A stretch of 64,000 bases of DNA, taken from Maribacter arcticus (GTDB lineage Bacteria; Bacteroidota; Bacteroidia; Flavobacteriales; Flavobacteriaceae). The notes below the pieces were generated by a model. The model was not told where the DNA came from. It saw only the letters and a program-made list of their open reading frames with translations, and did not search any database. The position numbers and the translations under genes are program-made. Position 1 is the first letter of the stretch, and each line of letters opens with the position of its first letter. Shown piece after piece: positions 45,867-56,227 of this stretch. The DNA lies in NCBI RefSeq assembly GCF_900167935.1, contig NZ_FUYL01000006.1:62001-126000 (forward strand). Reading direction: 5' to 3'.

Positions 45867-48269
45867 ATGATAACAAACACAGAGCTTGAATATAAAGGTA
45901 ATTTATACCCTAACCATATAGTCGAGTTTACACAAGATACAGATAAGTTGTATTTCACAACTGAGAACGGTGTCGTTCTACAGATTACAATTCTTCGGGG
46001 TAGTGTAATTCGTTTTAGATATGCTACAAACTACAATTTCGAACCAGATTTCTCTTACGCTATTGACCCCGATAGTACGATGGGTTATAGTAAGTTAGAA
46101 GTTGTTGAGAACCATTCAGAGTATATAATATCTACTGCGAGACTAAGTGTTTTGGTAGATAAGAAAACGCTTAGAACCCAAATTTCAGATTTAGCAGGTA
46201 ATATTATAAATGAAGATGAGCTGGGTTTTCATTGGGAAGAGAACTATGAGTACGGTGGAAACACCGTTAAAATGAGTAAGATTTCTCAAATTGGTGAAAG
46301 CTTTTACGGCATGGGCGATAAAGCAATGCATAGTAACCTTAAAGGTAAAAAAGTTGAAAATTGGGTAACCGACCAATTTGCATTTGCAAAAGAGCAAGAT
46401 CCATTATATAAGGCGATACCTTTTTATATTGGGTTAAGTAAGGGTAAGGCTTACGGAATCTTTTTTGATAATAGTTTTAAAACGAGTTTTGATTTTTCAC
46501 AAGAACGTAGAAATATTACTAGTTTTTGGGCTGATGGGGGTGAATTAAATTACTATTTTATTTTTGGTCCAGATATGTCAAGGGTAGTTAGTTCTTATTC
46601 TAATCTGACTGGTACACCAGAACTACCACCAATGTGGGCACTAGGCTTTCATCAATCTAAATGGAGCTATTACCCAGAGAGTAATGTAAAAGAAGTTGCG
46701 AACGAATTTCGTAATCTAAAAATACCTTGCGATGCCATATATCTAGATATAGATTACATGGACGGTTTTAGATGTTTCACTTGGGACAAGAATCATTTCC
46801 CTGATCCTAAGAGAATGATACAGGAACTCGAGCAAGACGGGTTTAAAACCGTGATAATGATTGATCCAGGTATTAAGGTGGATCGTGATTATTGGGTATA
46901 TAATGAAGCTTTAGAAAACGATTACTTCTGTAAAAGAGGAGATGGTCCTTTAATGCATGGTAAGGTTTGGCCAGGAGAATGTAATTTTCCTGATTTTACA
47001 AATCCTGCAGTACGAGAATGGTGGGCCGAGTTGTATAAAGAATTTATGTCTGAATTAGGTGTTCATGCTGTTTGGAATGATATGAACGAGCCCGCAGTAA
47101 TGGAAGTGCCTACAAAAACGGCGCCATTAGATACAAGGCATAATTATGATGGTCACCCATGTACGCATAGAAAAGCCCATAATGTTTATGGTATGCAAAT
47201 GGTTAGGGCAACTTATGAAGGTGTTAAAAAGTATGTGTATCCAAAAAGGCCTTTTGTGATAACAAGAGCGGCATTTGCCGGTACCCAAAGATATGCTTCT
47301 ACTTGGACAGGAGATAATGTTGCCACATGGGAACATTTATGGATAGCAAACGTACAAATGCAGCGCATGTGTTTAAGTGGGTACTCCTTTGTGGGTTCTG
47401 ATATTGGTGGATTTGCAGAACAACCAGATGGCGAGTTGTTTGCAAGGTGGATACAATTAGGGATTTTTCATCCATTCTGTAGAGTTCATTCAAGTGGGGA
47501 TCACGGCGATCAAGAACCTTGGTCTTTTGGTATAGAAATTACAGATATTGTTCGAAAGTTTATAGAAATAAGGTATCAACTTTTACCTTATTTATATACC
47601 ATGTTTTATAAATATACTAAAGAGAATAGGCCAATGATACAGTCATTGGTGTATTATGATCAAGAAGATACCCAAACCCATTTTAGAACAGATGAATTTA
47701 TTTTTGGTGAAAAAATATTAGTTTGTCCTATACAAGAGCCAAATGCTCAAGGGCGTAGAATGTACATTCCTAAAGGAGAATGGTATGATTTTTGGACCCA
47801 TGAGTCAGTAATAGGAGGCAAAGAAAAATGGGTTGCAGCCGGTTTAGATAAATTACCAATTTTTATAAAGGCAGGAGCTATAATTCCTAAATATCCAATT
47901 CAGCAATATGTTGGTGAAAAGAAAATTGAAGAATTGTTGTTAGAGGTTTATTATAAAGAAGGGGTAGAAGCTTCAGAAGTATATGAAGATGCAAACAATG
48001 GTTATGATTATAAGAAGGGAAGATATGCCTTAAGTAATTATAAATTGACAGGGAAAGAAAATTCGTTGACAATACAATTATTTAAAGATGGAAGTTTTGA
48101 AACGGAATATGAAACCATTAAACTTAATATTCATGGTTTGCCTTTCCAGATTGAAAGCGTAATGGTAGATAATGAAGAAATAGCATTAGAGAGTTTAAGT
48201 CTGGGTGGGGATAATATTTTACGCATTGACAAAAACTTTACATCATTACATCTGTCAGGAAAAGAATAA
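45867..48269 (+). CDS. GH31 family alpha-glucosidase
   Basis: 800 aa glycoside hydrolase family 31 enzyme without a signal peptide, so probably cytoplasmic. The N-terminal beta-sandwich precedes the barrel, with nucleophile Asp405 in WNDMNEPAV and acid/base Asp483 in TGDNVATWEHLW; PMWALGFHQSKWSYYP is the family entry motif. It would release glucose from maltose or isomaltose-type ends. Pairing with glgB suggests alpha-glucan turnover. Confidence 0.94.
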   Translation: MITNTELEYKGNLYPNHIVEFTQDTDKLYFTTENGVVLQITILRGSVIRFRYATNYNFEPDFSYAIDPDSTMGYSKLEVVENHSEYIISTARLSVLVDKKTLRTQISDLAGNIINEDELGFHWEENYEYGGNTVKMSKISQIGESFYGMGDKAMHSNLKGKKVENWVTDQFAFAKEQDPLYKAIPFYIGLSKGKAYGIFFDNSFKTSFDFSQERRNITSFWADGGELNYYFIFGPDMSRVVSSYSNLTGTPELPPMWALGFHQSKWSYYPESNVKEVANEFRNLKIPCDAIYLDIDYMDGFRCFTWDKNHFPDPKRMIQELEQDGFKTVIMIDPGIKVDRDYWVYNEALENDYFCKRGDGPLMHGKVWPGECNFPDFTNPAVREWWAELYKEFMSELGVHAVWNDMNEPAVMEVPTKTAPLDTRHNYDGHPCTHRKAHNVYGMQMVRATYEGVKKYVYPKRPFVITRAAFAGTQRYASTWTGDNVATWEHLWIANVQMQRMCLSGYSFVGSDIGGFAEQPDGELFARWIQLGIFHPFCRVHSSGDHGDQEPWSFGIEITDIVRKFIEIRYQLLPYLYTMFYKYTKENRPMIQSLVYYDQEDTQTHFRTDEFIFGEKILVCPIQEPNAQGRRMYIPKGEWYDFWTHESVIGGKEKWVAAGLDKLPIFIKAGAIIPKYPIQQYVGEKKIEELLLEVYYKEGVEASEVYEDANNGYDYKKGRYALSNYKLTGKENSLTIQLFKDGSFETEYETIKLNIHGLPFQIESVMVDNEEIALESLSLGGDNILRIDKNFTSLHLSGKE

Positions 48270-48274
48270 CTTTG
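48267..48274 (+). promoter_or_regulatory. Possible -7 promoter element for the M48 gene
   Basis: TAACTTTG, an exact TAnnTTTG match overlapping the stop of the GH31 gene and 31 nt before the next ATG. No TTG is seen at -33, so it is tentative. Confidence 0.3.
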
Positions 48275-48305
48275 TATTTAATTACCATTAACTTAAAAAC
48301 TGAAT

Positions 48306-49115
48306 ATGAAAAAAATAGTATTAATAACACTTGTGTTTATAGGGGTATCTGCTTGTAAGGTGAATCCTTTTACAGGACAGAAAACTTTAAATTTTTATCC
48401 AAATAGTCAAGTATTTCCTTCTGCTTTTGCACAGTATGACCAATTTTTAACAGAGAATAAGGTAGTCACCGGTACCGCCGAAGCTCAAATGATAACTAGA
48501 GTAGGGCAACGAATTTCCTCCGCGGCTGAACGATGGTTAACTGCTAATGGTCATCCGGGTTATTTGAAGGACTATAAGTGGGAGTATAATTTAGTGAATG
48601 ATGAGACTGTAAATGCTTGGTGTATGCCAGGTGGTAAAATTGTATTTTATACAGGTATTTTGCCAATTACACAGTCAGAAACAGGTGTAGCAGTAGTAAT
48701 GGGCCACGAAGTAGCTCATGCATTAGCGGATCATGGAGCGCAGAGAATGAGTGCAGGTACTCTACAGCAAATAGGAGCAGTTGCAGGTAATATCGCAATT
48801 CAAGATGAGCAGAAACGCAATTTATTTAATCAGGCATACGGTATTGGGTCTCAAGTTGGGGTAATGTTACCATTTAGTAGAGGTCATGAAACAGAAGCGG
48901 ATCTTATTGGTTTGCAGATTATGGCGATAGCGGGCTATGATCCCTATGAAGCTGCAGAGCTTTGGAAGCGTATGAAAGCGAATAGTGGAGGAGAATCACC
49001 ACCAGAATTTATGAGTACACACCCATCTAACGATACAAGAATAAATAATCTTACTGCATGGGCACCAGATGCCGCTGCTGAGGCTGCAAAATTTGGGGTG
49101 ACTAAATTTAAATAA
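48306..49115 (+). CDS. M48 family metalloprotease lipoprotein (BepA/LoiP-like)
   Basis: 269 aa. A lipoprotein signal ends FIGVSAC. The zinc site is HEVAH at 134-138 with Glu197 (HETEAD) as third ligand. M48 lipoproteins degrade misassembled outer-membrane proteins. A canonical GAAA-loop terminator follows, so the gene ends its own transcript. The GH31 gene ends 36 bp upstream. Confidence 0.93.
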   Translation: MKKIVLITLVFIGVSACKVNPFTGQKTLNFYPNSQVFPSAFAQYDQFLTENKVVTGTAEAQMITRVGQRISSAAERWLTANGHPGYLKDYKWEYNLVNDETVNAWCMPGGKIVFYTGILPITQSETGVAVVMGHEVAHALADHGAQRMSAGTLQQIGAVAGNIAIQDEQKRNLFNQAYGIGSQVGVMLPFSRGHETEADLIGLQIMAIAGYDPYEAAELWKRMKANSGGESPPEFMSTHPSNDTRINNLTAWAPDAAAEAAKFGVTKFK

Positions 49116-49139
49116 AACTTAAAGCATTATTGTATATTG

Positions 49140-49173
49140 AAGCCGTTCAGAAATGAGCGGCTTTTATTTTTAT
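49140..49173 (+). terminator. GAAA-tetraloop terminator after the M48 gene
   Basis: AAGCCGTTCA, loop GAAA, TGAGCGGCTT (one G-T wobble), then TTATTTTT. It lies 24 nt after the M48 stop and just before the ATG of the next gene, which rules out that gene's earlier in-frame starts. Confidence 0.9.
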
Positions 49174-49175
49174 AT

Positions 49176-50507
49176 ATGGGGAAAACACTAGTTGAAAAAG
49201 GAAGTAAAAAATTATTGAATGCTTGGGCCTTTTATGATTGGGCAAATTCGGTATATAGCTTAGTAATTTCATCTGCGGTATTTCCTATTTTTTATGGTGC
49301 TCTATTTAGGGTTGAAGGTATTGAGAAGGTTACAGTTTTTGGAGGTGAGATTGCAAGAGCTCCGTTAATAAGTTACACCACTTCTTTGGCTTTCGTTTTC
49401 ATTGCAATCATAACTCCGTTAATTTCTGGGATAGCAGATTATTTAGGAAACAAAAAAGTGTTTATGAAGTTCTTCTGCTATTTAGGTGGTCTTTCATGTA
49501 TAGGGCTTTATTGGTTTTCCTTGGAAAATATTTATGTAGGATTAGCATGTTACTTCTTTGGATTGGTAGGCTTTTGGGTGAGTTTTGCCATCAATAATTC
49601 TTATTTGCCAGATGTAGCTTTTCCAAAACAACAAGACGCGATAAGTGCAAAAGGCTTTTCTTTGGGATATGTCGGTAGTGTAATTCTTTTGATATTTAAT
49701 TTAGCAATGGTCATGAAACCAGACCTCTTTGGTATAACTACTGATGAAGCCGGTGCAGCGGAAATAAAAGCAATGAAATATTCATTCATGACTGTAGGTA
49801 TTTGGTGGATACTTTTTGCGCAATATAGTTTTTACTACTTGCCACAAGGCTACAAGAAGGAAGGGGGAAGAACCAATATAGTTTTAAACGGATTTAAGGA
49901 GCTTAAATTAGTATGGCATCAACTTGGGGGGCAAGTAAAGCTCAAAAGGTATCTAGGAGCATTTTTCGTTTATAGCATGGCGGTACAAACCGTAATGTTG
50001 ATAGCGACATATTTTGGGGAAGAAGAAATAGCATGGGGTACTGACTCGGAACGTACAACTGGGCTTATCATTAGCATTTTAGTTATACAGTTAGTAGCAA
50101 TTTTAGGTGCTACCGTTACTGCTAAAGCTTCTGAAAAATATGGTAATATAAAAACACTTATTGTGGTTAATGCGCTTTGGGTTTGTATATGTATTTATGC
50201 ATATTTCGTAATAACACCAACAGATTTTTACATTGCCGCAGGTTGTGTTGGTTTAGTAATGGGTGGTATTCAAGCATTGTCCAGATCAACCTATTCCAAA
50301 TTTCTACCACAGACTAAGGATACAACCTCCTTTTTTAGTTTTTATGATGTTGCTGAAAAAATTGGAATCATTATTGGCACTTTACTTTATGGTATTGTGG
50401 CTCAGTTAACAGGTAGTATGAGAAGTTCTATTATATTCTTAGGGCTTTTCTTTTTAATTGGGATGTTCTTGTTGTTGAGAGTAAAAGAATCAAAAAAGCC
50501 CCTTTAA
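49176..50507 (+). CDS. MFS transporter, UMF1/Atg22-like
   Basis: 443 aa from the ATG at 49176 (MGKTLVEKGSKKLLNAW). In-frame starts up to 39 bp upstream fall inside the terminator hairpin and are rejected. About twelve hydrophobic helices. The entry motif AWAFYDWANSVYSLVISSAVFP and the later MGGIQALSRSTYSKFLP match the UMF1 group, related to yeast Atg22 amino-acid effluxers. The substrate is unknown. The stop lies within a bidirectional terminator. Confidence 0.9.
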   Translation: MGKTLVEKGSKKLLNAWAFYDWANSVYSLVISSAVFPIFYGALFRVEGIEKVTVFGGEIARAPLISYTTSLAFVFIAIITPLISGIADYLGNKKVFMKFFCYLGGLSCIGLYWFSLENIYVGLACYFFGLVGFWVSFAINNSYLPDVAFPKQQDAISAKGFSLGYVGSVILLIFNLAMVMKPDLFGITTDEAGAAEIKAMKYSFMTVGIWWILFAQYSFYYLPQGYKKEGGRTNIVLNGFKELKLVWHQLGGQVKLKRYLGAFFVYSMAVQTVMLIATYFGEEEIAWGTDSERTTGLIISILVIQLVAILGATVTAKASEKYGNIKTLIVVNALWVCICIYAYFVITPTDFYIAAGCVGLVMGGIQALSRSTYSKFLPQTKDTTSFFSFYDVAEKIGIIIGTLLYGIVAQLTGSMRSSIIFLGLFFLIGMFLLLRVKESKKPL

Positions 50508-50521
50508 AAGAGGCTTTTTTT
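50491..50521. terminator. Bidirectional terminator
   Basis: AAAAAAGCC...GGCTTTTTTT with an inner CTTT/AAAG pairing. It contains the stop codon of the transporter gene and also lies 25 nt past the stop of the minus-strand DUF2807 gene. Confidence 0.8.
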
Positions 50522-50545
50522 AATTGATTGTTCGCTATTTTGATT

Positions 50546-51271
50546 TTATCCTTTAGAAATATCGCCAGAACCAGATGTTTTAGTATCCACTTTCTCAGGA
50601 TTACCTCTATATGAAATATCACCTGAGCCAGAAACTCGTGCCTTAATTGATTTTTTAGCAGTTACTTGAATATCTGCAGATCCCGATACAGTGGCACTTA
50701 CATTGTCCGCTTCAAGGTTATATGCTTCAATATCACCACTACCAGAAATTGTGGCATCAAAATCTTTAGTAGTACCACTCAAGGTTATATCACCAGACCC
50801 AGACATGCTAGCGGATAACGAATTTGATTCAATATCTAAAGTAATATCTCCTGAGCCGGACATTGCCGTGCTAAATTTATCAGATTTAATTTTTGTTTTG
50901 CCAACGATGTCTCCTGAGCCCGACATAGAGACTGAACTTATTGATTCAACCGGAACGGTAATTCGAATTTCAGATTTCCAAGAACTGCTTTTGAGGTTTA
51001 CACCTTTTTCAGTTTTAATGACCAGTTTGCCATCTTTAACCTCTGTGATAATATACTCCAAAAGGTTTTCGTCGCCCTGTAGTGTAATGTCACCTTCGTT
51101 TCCTGAAACTAAATCTACATCGAACCAACCAGAAACTGCAATTCCTTCATAATCTCCAGTGCTTCTTTCTATGGTAACATTGTTTCCATTTCCTTTAATA
51201 GTTTTTCCCCATTGAGCAGAACAGGACAGGGTGATTAAACCTGTAAATAGTAGTACACTTAATTTTTTCAT
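50546..51271 (-). CDS. DUF2807 (head-GIN) beta-solenoid protein
   Basis: 241 aa secreted protein. A signal peptide ends TLSCSAQ. The chain is a ladder of strands whose turns carry SGSGDI or a variant (SMSGSGDIVGKT, AMSGSGDITLD, SMSGSGDITLS, TISGSGDIEAY, TVSGSADIQVT, RVSGSGDISYR, KTSGSGDISKG), spaced roughly 19-21 residues apart, as in the putative auto-transporter adhesin DUF2807 family. The function is unknown. It is last in the sigma-factor operon, 23 bp after the DYG-repeat gene. Confidence 0.9.
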   Translation of the reverse strand: MKKLSVLLFTGLITLSCSAQWGKTIKGNGNNVTIERSTGDYEGIAVSGWFDVDLVSGNEGDITLQGDENLLEYIITEVKDGKLVIKTEKGVNLKSSSWKSEIRITVPVESISSVSMSGSGDIVGKTKIKSDKFSTAMSGSGDITLDIESNSLSASMSGSGDITLSGTTKDFDATISGSGDIEAYNLEADNVSATVSGSADIQVTAKKSIKARVSGSGDISYRGNPEKVDTKTSGSGDISKG

Positions 51272-51294
51272 GTTTTTCGTTTTAATTTTATTGA

Positions 51295-52389
51295 TTATTT
51301 TTTAGTAAAACTTATTCCGCCGTAATCACTTGATAGTATTACTTTGTTACCACTTCCTTTAGTACCGTAAAAACCTTCATAATGTTTGTCTGAAGATTTT
51401 TCGGTACTGATGTTTATGGTGAAATCATCTTTCCCACTTACACCAGCATAACTTGTAGTTATATCAAAATCGAAGTGATATTGGCTATTATAACCTATTT
51501 TCATACCGGTATAATCTGTTCTAATATTTACATTGCCTGCATCTGCAGCTAGTTCCTCTATTCTTATTGAACCATAATCAGCAACAATAGAAACATCACC
51601 GTGAACGACACCTAATTTGACAGTTATATAATCGCCATTGCCGTTAATGCTGTTTAATTCTTCTATATCCATGTTACCGTAGTCACTGGTATATTCCAAA
51701 TCTTCCATTTTACCAATACTAGCATTTGTATAGTCTGCATTAATGCTAAGGTTACCTGCTTTTTCTATAGTAAAGCCTGAATAGTCTGCTCTAATTTCTC
51801 CACTATTTATATATTCAATAGTAGATTTAGAAGTATAGTCAAAATTTAAACGATTATTTCGACCTCTTAGTTCTCCTATTTCTAGTCGCCCATAATCACA
51901 ATTAATTTTGGCATGACCATCGATTCTATCTAAGATTATATTTCCGTAATCATTATTTAAATCTACATTATTTTTAATAGGAACCTTGATAGTGTAATTG
52001 ATTTGCATGTTAACATTATTGTTGTTGCCCCAATTCCATCCCCATCCATTACTATTTTTGTTAAAGATGGTTTCTGCGGAAACCATGTCGCTACTAGCAT
52101 TAAAATCAATCCGAATCTCATCTAATTTCTTTTGAACTTTTTCTTCATTATTGCCATTGGTTTTAATATGTACCTCTATAATTACGCGATTTTCATTCCA
52201 AGAAGTAATGTTCAAATTACCATAAGAATTGCTGATTTTTAAAAGTGCGTTCGAATTTACATTGAATTCCTTTTTTATGGTTTTTTCTTTGGTATGTTTA
52301 CCATCAAAGCTCTTATCGTGTGCGGTTACTGCGGTTGAAAAAGCTATGATTAATAGCCAAGTATATTTAAATTGTATAGTTCGCATCAT
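51295..52389 (-). CDS. DUF4097-like secreted beta-solenoid with DYG repeats
   Basis: 364 aa with a signal peptide ending AVTAH. Recurring strands end in DYG, DYT or DYS (for example NNDYGNIIL, NCDYGRLEI, RADYSGFTI, NADYTNASI, TSDYGNMDI, VADYGSIRI, RTDYTGMKI, SSDYGGISF) about every 20 residues, suggesting a solenoid. Homologues are annotated as DUF4097 or adhesin-like; no activity is known. Its first codons overlap the end of the putative anti-sigma gene by 23 nt. An ATG one codon later is also possible. Confidence 0.85.
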   Translation of the reverse strand: MMRTIQFKYTWLLIIAFSTAVTAHDKSFDGKHTKEKTIKKEFNVNSNALLKISNSYGNLNITSWNENRVIIEVHIKTNGNNEEKVQKKLDEIRIDFNASSDMVSAETIFNKNSNGWGWNWGNNNNVNMQINYTIKVPIKNNVDLNNDYGNIILDRIDGHAKINCDYGRLEIGELRGRNNRLNFDYTSKSTIEYINSGEIRADYSGFTIEKAGNLSINADYTNASIGKMEDLEYTSDYGNMDIEELNSINGNGDYITVKLGVVHGDVSIVADYGSIRIEELAADAGNVNIRTDYTGMKIGYNSQYHFDFDITTSYAGVSGKDDFTINISTEKSSDKHYEGFYGTKGSGNKVILSSDYGGISFTKK

Positions 52390-52930
52390 TTGTGTTTTTT
52401 ATAGTTTTAATATTCTCTATTTGTATCATTACTTCATTTAGAAGTTCTATTCTAGTTTGAAAATTTGTAATCATGGCACTTAATATTAATTTACTGTTGC
52501 CGCCATTTAAAAGATCTTGTTCCATTTCGGTATAATTAAATTCAAGTTTTTTTAATTGAACCATGGTGTCATTTATTATTCTTTCTGTCTCTGGTGATTT
52601 TTCATAATTTAAATCTTTGACTTGCTCCTCAATTAAATTTGCAAAGTAAAATTGTGTTTTAGAAGCTTCAGGCGAAATTTTGGCAACTTTTTCGTCAATA
52701 CTCCTTGCTTTATTAAATTGAAATATTCCTACGGATAATAGGATAGCAATTGTAGCGGCAACAGATAATATACGCAACCAAGATTTTTTTTTCTTAGGAG
52801 CAAGTGTTGCCACGCCTTTAGATTCATTTAGTTTTTTTAAAAACCGTTGTTGGTGCCCGTTTGTGGGTTCCGCGAAATCCAAATCGTTCTGTAGCTTATC
52901 AAAAAGCACATGTAAATTATCTTTCTTCAT
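52367..52930 (-). CDS. Putative anti-sigma factor (single-pass membrane protein)
   Basis: 187 aa: a cytoplasmic N-terminus of about 55 residues (LHVLFDKLQNDLDFAEPTNGHQ), one helix (ILSVAATIAILLSVGIFQF) and a periplasmic helical domain. It starts at the sigma factor's stop (TAATG overlap), the classic position of a cognate anti-sigma factor. No zinc motif is present. The assignment is by context and topology. Confidence 0.8.
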   Translation of the reverse strand: MKKDNLHVLFDKLQNDLDFAEPTNGHQQRFLKKLNESKGVATLAPKKKKSWLRILSVAATIAILLSVGIFQFNKARSIDEKVAKISPEASKTQFYFANLIEEQVKDLNYEKSPETERIINDTMVQLKKLEFNYTEMEQDLLNGGNSKLILSAMITNFQTRIELLNEVMIQIENIKTIKNTNDANYTI

Positions 52931-53484
52931 TAGACTGCGAGTATTAATTTTTTTCTAAGACTTTCCTTTGCTCGTGAAACTGTAGTTCTACAATTTGCGT
53001 AGCTTATATTCATTATTTCACTTATTTCTTCATAATCAAACCCTTCTATTAAATGTAAGGTCAAAGAAATTCTGTAATTGTCTTTCAAATCTTTCATGGT
53101 TTCCATCACTTTTTGAGCCTTTAGTTCTGTAAACACATGGTCAGATGCAATTCCGTCATTATCTTCGACCTTGTACATTACCTCATCTAAAGCAACTTCA
53201 TTCTTTTTTTGTTGCTTTCTATATTGATGAATGCTGTTATTGATTACAATGCGTTTCAGCCAAGACCCAAAAGTTACTTCCCCTTTAAACGTATGCAGTT
53301 TTGTGAAAGCGCTTAAAAACGATTCTTGCATAATGTCTTCTGCTTGGGCAGTGTCTTTTACGATTCTTAATGCTGTATTGAACATGGCTTTGTAATACCT
53401 ATTGTACACTTCTAGCTGTGCACTTTGTTTACCGGCCATGCAACATTGCAAAAGCTCATCAATATGTTCTCTTTTTTGGCTCAA
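52930..53484 (-). CDS. ECF-type RNA polymerase sigma factor
   Basis: 184 aa sigma factor with region 2 (AEDIMQESFLSAFTKLHTF, then GSWLKRIVINNSIHQYRK) and region 4 (YEEISEIMNISYANCRTTVSRAKESLRKKL). It heads the operon with a putative anti-sigma factor and two beta-solenoid exported proteins, so it probably responds to envelope conditions and drives those genes. It is divergent from lon with a 258-bp gap. Confidence 0.95.
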   Translation of the reverse strand: MSQKREHIDELLQCCMAGKQSAQLEVYNRYYKAMFNTALRIVKDTAQAEDIMQESFLSAFTKLHTFKGEVTFGSWLKRIVINNSIHQYRKQQKKNEVALDEVMYKVEDNDGIASDHVFTELKAQKVMETMKDLKDNYRISLTLHLIEGFDYEEISEIMNISYANCRTTVSRAKESLRKKLILAV

Positions 53485-53742
53485 AAAGTGATTGGTTTAT
53501 GTAATGATGATTCAATTTACGGTTTGTTACAGTTTAGTTTAATTATTATATTAATATTCTTTTTTATAGAAAACTTCTTAATAATCAGAACTTAATATTT
53601 CAGTTGGCACAAGAATTGAAATAGTAATGTTTCAAAGAAAGCTTTAATTGCTGTATTTACTTTGTTCTCATTGCCTTTACAGCATTTATGTATAATTTAT
53701 AAAAATAAAATTCTGTTAGCATGGTGACAGAATGACCGATAT

Positions 53743-56199
53743 ATGAGTATGAAAGATTCTAAATTTTCAAATTTTGACAATATGTCTTTACAGGGAATCG
53801 ATCAGGATTCTGAGTTAATACCGTTATTGACCCCTGAAGATGAAGAGCAAATGAATAGTGAAACGTTGCCAGAAACGTTACCTATTTTGCCTCTAAGAAA
53901 TACAGTGCTTTTTCCCGGTGTAGTAATACCTATAACCGCTGGGAGAGATAAGAGCATCCGATTAATTAAAGATGCAAATAATGGATCTAAGGTAATTGGT
54001 GTGGTTTCTCAGAAAGATGAAGAAACCGAAAATCCTGATGTTAAGGATATTAATACTTTAGGAACAGTAGCTAGAATATTGCGAGTACTTCAAATGCCAG
54101 ACGGTAATACGACAGTTATAATACAAGGTAAAAAACGATTCGAAATTGCTGAAGTTTTAACTAAAAAGCCATATATAACTGCTACAGTTAGGGAGACTAA
54201 AGAAGTAAGACCAAAAAAGAATGATAAAGAATTTTCGGCTATCATAGAGTCTATAAAAGAATTGGCGCTTAAGATTATAAGGGATAACCCGAATATTCCT
54301 AGTGAAGCCTCTTTTGCTATAAAAAATATTCAAAGCGATTCATTTCTTATAAATTTTGTATCCTCTAATCTAAATTTAGATGTAAAGGCTAAACAAGAAT
54401 TATTAGAAATAAGTAGTTTACAAGAAAGAGCATTAGCAACATTGAAATATATGAATGTTGAGATGCAGAAATTGGAGCTAAAGAATGACATCCAATCCAA
54501 AGTTAGAAATGATTTAGATCAGCAACAACGCGAATATTTTCTACACCAGCAGATGAAAACCATACAAGAAGAGTTGGGTGGTGTTTCTTATGATGAGGAG
54601 TTTGAGGAGATGAAAATCAGAGGCAAAAAGAAAAAATGGGGTAAAAAGGTTAAAGAGCATTTTACAAAAGAGCTGTCTAAGATGCAGCGAATGAATCCGC
54701 AAGTAGCTGAGTATTCTATTCAAAGGAATTATTTGGATTTGATGCTTGATTTGCCTTGGAAAGAATTTTCAAAAGATAAGTTTGATTTAAAACGTGCCCA
54801 ACGAATTTTAGACCGTGACCATTATGGTCTTGAAGATGTTAAACGTAGAATTATCGAATATTTGGCCGTTTTGAAATTGAGAAATGATATGAAGTCACCG
54901 ATTTTATGTCTTTATGGCCCACCGGGTGTAGGTAAAACATCCTTAGGTAAATCAGTTGCAGAGGCATTGGGTAGGGAGTATGTAAGAATATCATTGGGTG
55001 GTTTGCGTGATGAGGCTGAAATTAGAGGTCATAGAAAAACCTACATTGGGGCTATGCCAGGAAGGATAATTCAAAGCCTAAAAAAAGCAGGAACATCTAA
55101 CCCTGTATTTATCCTTGATGAGATTGATAAATTATCGAACAGTAATCAAGGTGATCCTTCATCTGCGATGTTGGAAGTTTTAGATCCGGAGCAGAATAGT
55201 GATTTTCACGATAACTTTTTAGAGCTAGGTTATGACCTATCAAAAGTAATGTTTGTAGCCACGGCTAATAATTTAGGTAGTATACAACCTGCGCTTAGAG
55301 ACCGTATGGAAATTATTCATGTAAGTGGATATACGATTGAAGAGAAAGTAGAAATTGCTAAGAAACATTTGCTGCCAAAACAATTGACTGAACATGGTTT
55401 GAATACAAGCCATTTGAAAATTGGTAAACCCCAATTAGAGAAAATAGTTGAAGGGTATACCCGCGAATCTGGGGTGCGTTCATTAGAGAAGCAAATAGCA
55501 AAAATGGTGCGTTACGCTGCTAAGTCAATTGCTACAGAAGAAGAATACGAGATTAAAGTTAACAATGATATTATTATCGAAGTATTGGGAGCTCCCAAAA
55601 TGGAGCGTGATAAGTATGAGAATAATGAAGTTGCAGGTGTTGTTACTGGTTTAGCATGGACAAGTGTAGGGGGTGATATACTATTTATAGAATCTATCCT
55701 TTCAAAAGGTAAAGGTGCCATGACCATTACCGGTAACCTTGGTAAAGTCATGAAAGAGTCTGCTACTATTGCGATGGAGTATATAAAATCAAATGCAGAA
55801 CGTTTTGGTATTGAGCCAGAAATATTTGAAAAGTATAATGTGCATATTCATGTTCCTGAAGGTGCAACGCCTAAGGATGGCCCAAGTGCAGGTATAACAA
55901 TGTTGACATCTTTGGTTTCTTTATTCACTCAAAAGCGAATCAAAAAGAGTTTGGCAATGACAGGTGAAATTACGTTACGTGGAAAAGTATTGCCTGTAGG
56001 TGGAATTAAAGAAAAAATTCTTGCAGCCAAAAGGGCTCGAATTAAAGAAATCATTCTTTGTGCAGATAATGAACGTGATATTAAGGAAATAAAAGAATCC
56101 TATTTAAAAGGATTGACATTTCATTATGTAAAGGAAATGTCTGAGGTCATTGATATTGCTATAACCGACGATAACGTTAAAAACGCAAAAGAGCTATAA
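53743..56199 (+). CDS. lon: ATP-dependent protease Lon
   Basis: 818 aa LonA. The LON substrate-binding domain starts at about residue 45 ([19 protein letters not shown]). The AAA+ module has Walker [16 protein letters not shown] and Walker [12 protein letters not shown]. The protease domain has Ser715 in [11 protein letters not shown] and Lys758 in [11 protein letters not shown], spaced 43 residues apart as in E. coli. It degrades damaged and regulatory proteins. The start [10 protein letters not shown] is used; an ATG two codons later is possible. It is followed 28 bp later by cmk. Confidence 0.97.
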   Translation: MSMKDSKFSNFDNMSLQGIDQDSELIPLLTPEDEEQMNSETLPETLPILPLRNTVLFPGVVIPITAGRDKSIRLIKDANNGSKVIGVVSQKDEETENPDVKDINTLGTVARILRVLQMPDGNTTVIIQGKKRFEIAEVLTKKPYITATVRETKEVRPKKNDKEFSAIIESIKELALKIIRDNPNIPSEASFAIKNIQSDSFLINFVSSNLNLDVKAKQELLEISSLQERALATLKYMNVEMQKLELKNDIQSKVRNDLDQQQREYFLHQQMKTIQEELGGVSYDEEFEEMKIRGKKKKWGKKVKEHFTKELSKMQRMNPQVAEYSIQRNYLDLMLDLPWKEFSKDKFDLKRAQRILDRDHYGLEDVKRRIIEYLAVLKLRNDMKSPILCLYGPPGVGKTSLGKSVAEALGREYVRISLGGLRDEAEIRGHRKTYIGAMPGRIIQSLKKAGTSNPVFILDEIDKLSNSNQGDPSSAMLEVLDPEQNSDFHDNFLELGYDLSKVMFVATANNLGSIQPALRDRMEIIHVSGYTIEEKVEIAKKHLLPKQLTEHGLNTSHLKIGKPQLEKIVEGYTRESGVRSLEKQIAKMVRYAAKSIATEEEYEIKVNNDIIIEVLGAPKMERDKYENNEVAGVVTGLAWTSVGGDILFIESILSKGKGAMTITGNLGKVMKESATIAMEYIKSNAERFGIEPEIFEKYNVHIHVPEGATPKDGPSAGITMLTSLVSLFTQKRIKKSLAMTGEITLRGKVLPVGGIKEKILAAKRARIKEIILCADNERDIKEIKESYLKGLTFHYVKEMSEVIDIAITDDNVKNAKEL

Positions 56200-56227
56200 C
56201 TGTTCTTTTATTTATACTTTTGGAATA

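Noticed and set aside
50691..51152. Antisense open frame (153 codons) opposite the DUF2807 gene
   Set aside because: Its repeats simply mirror the SGSGDI codons on the true strand.
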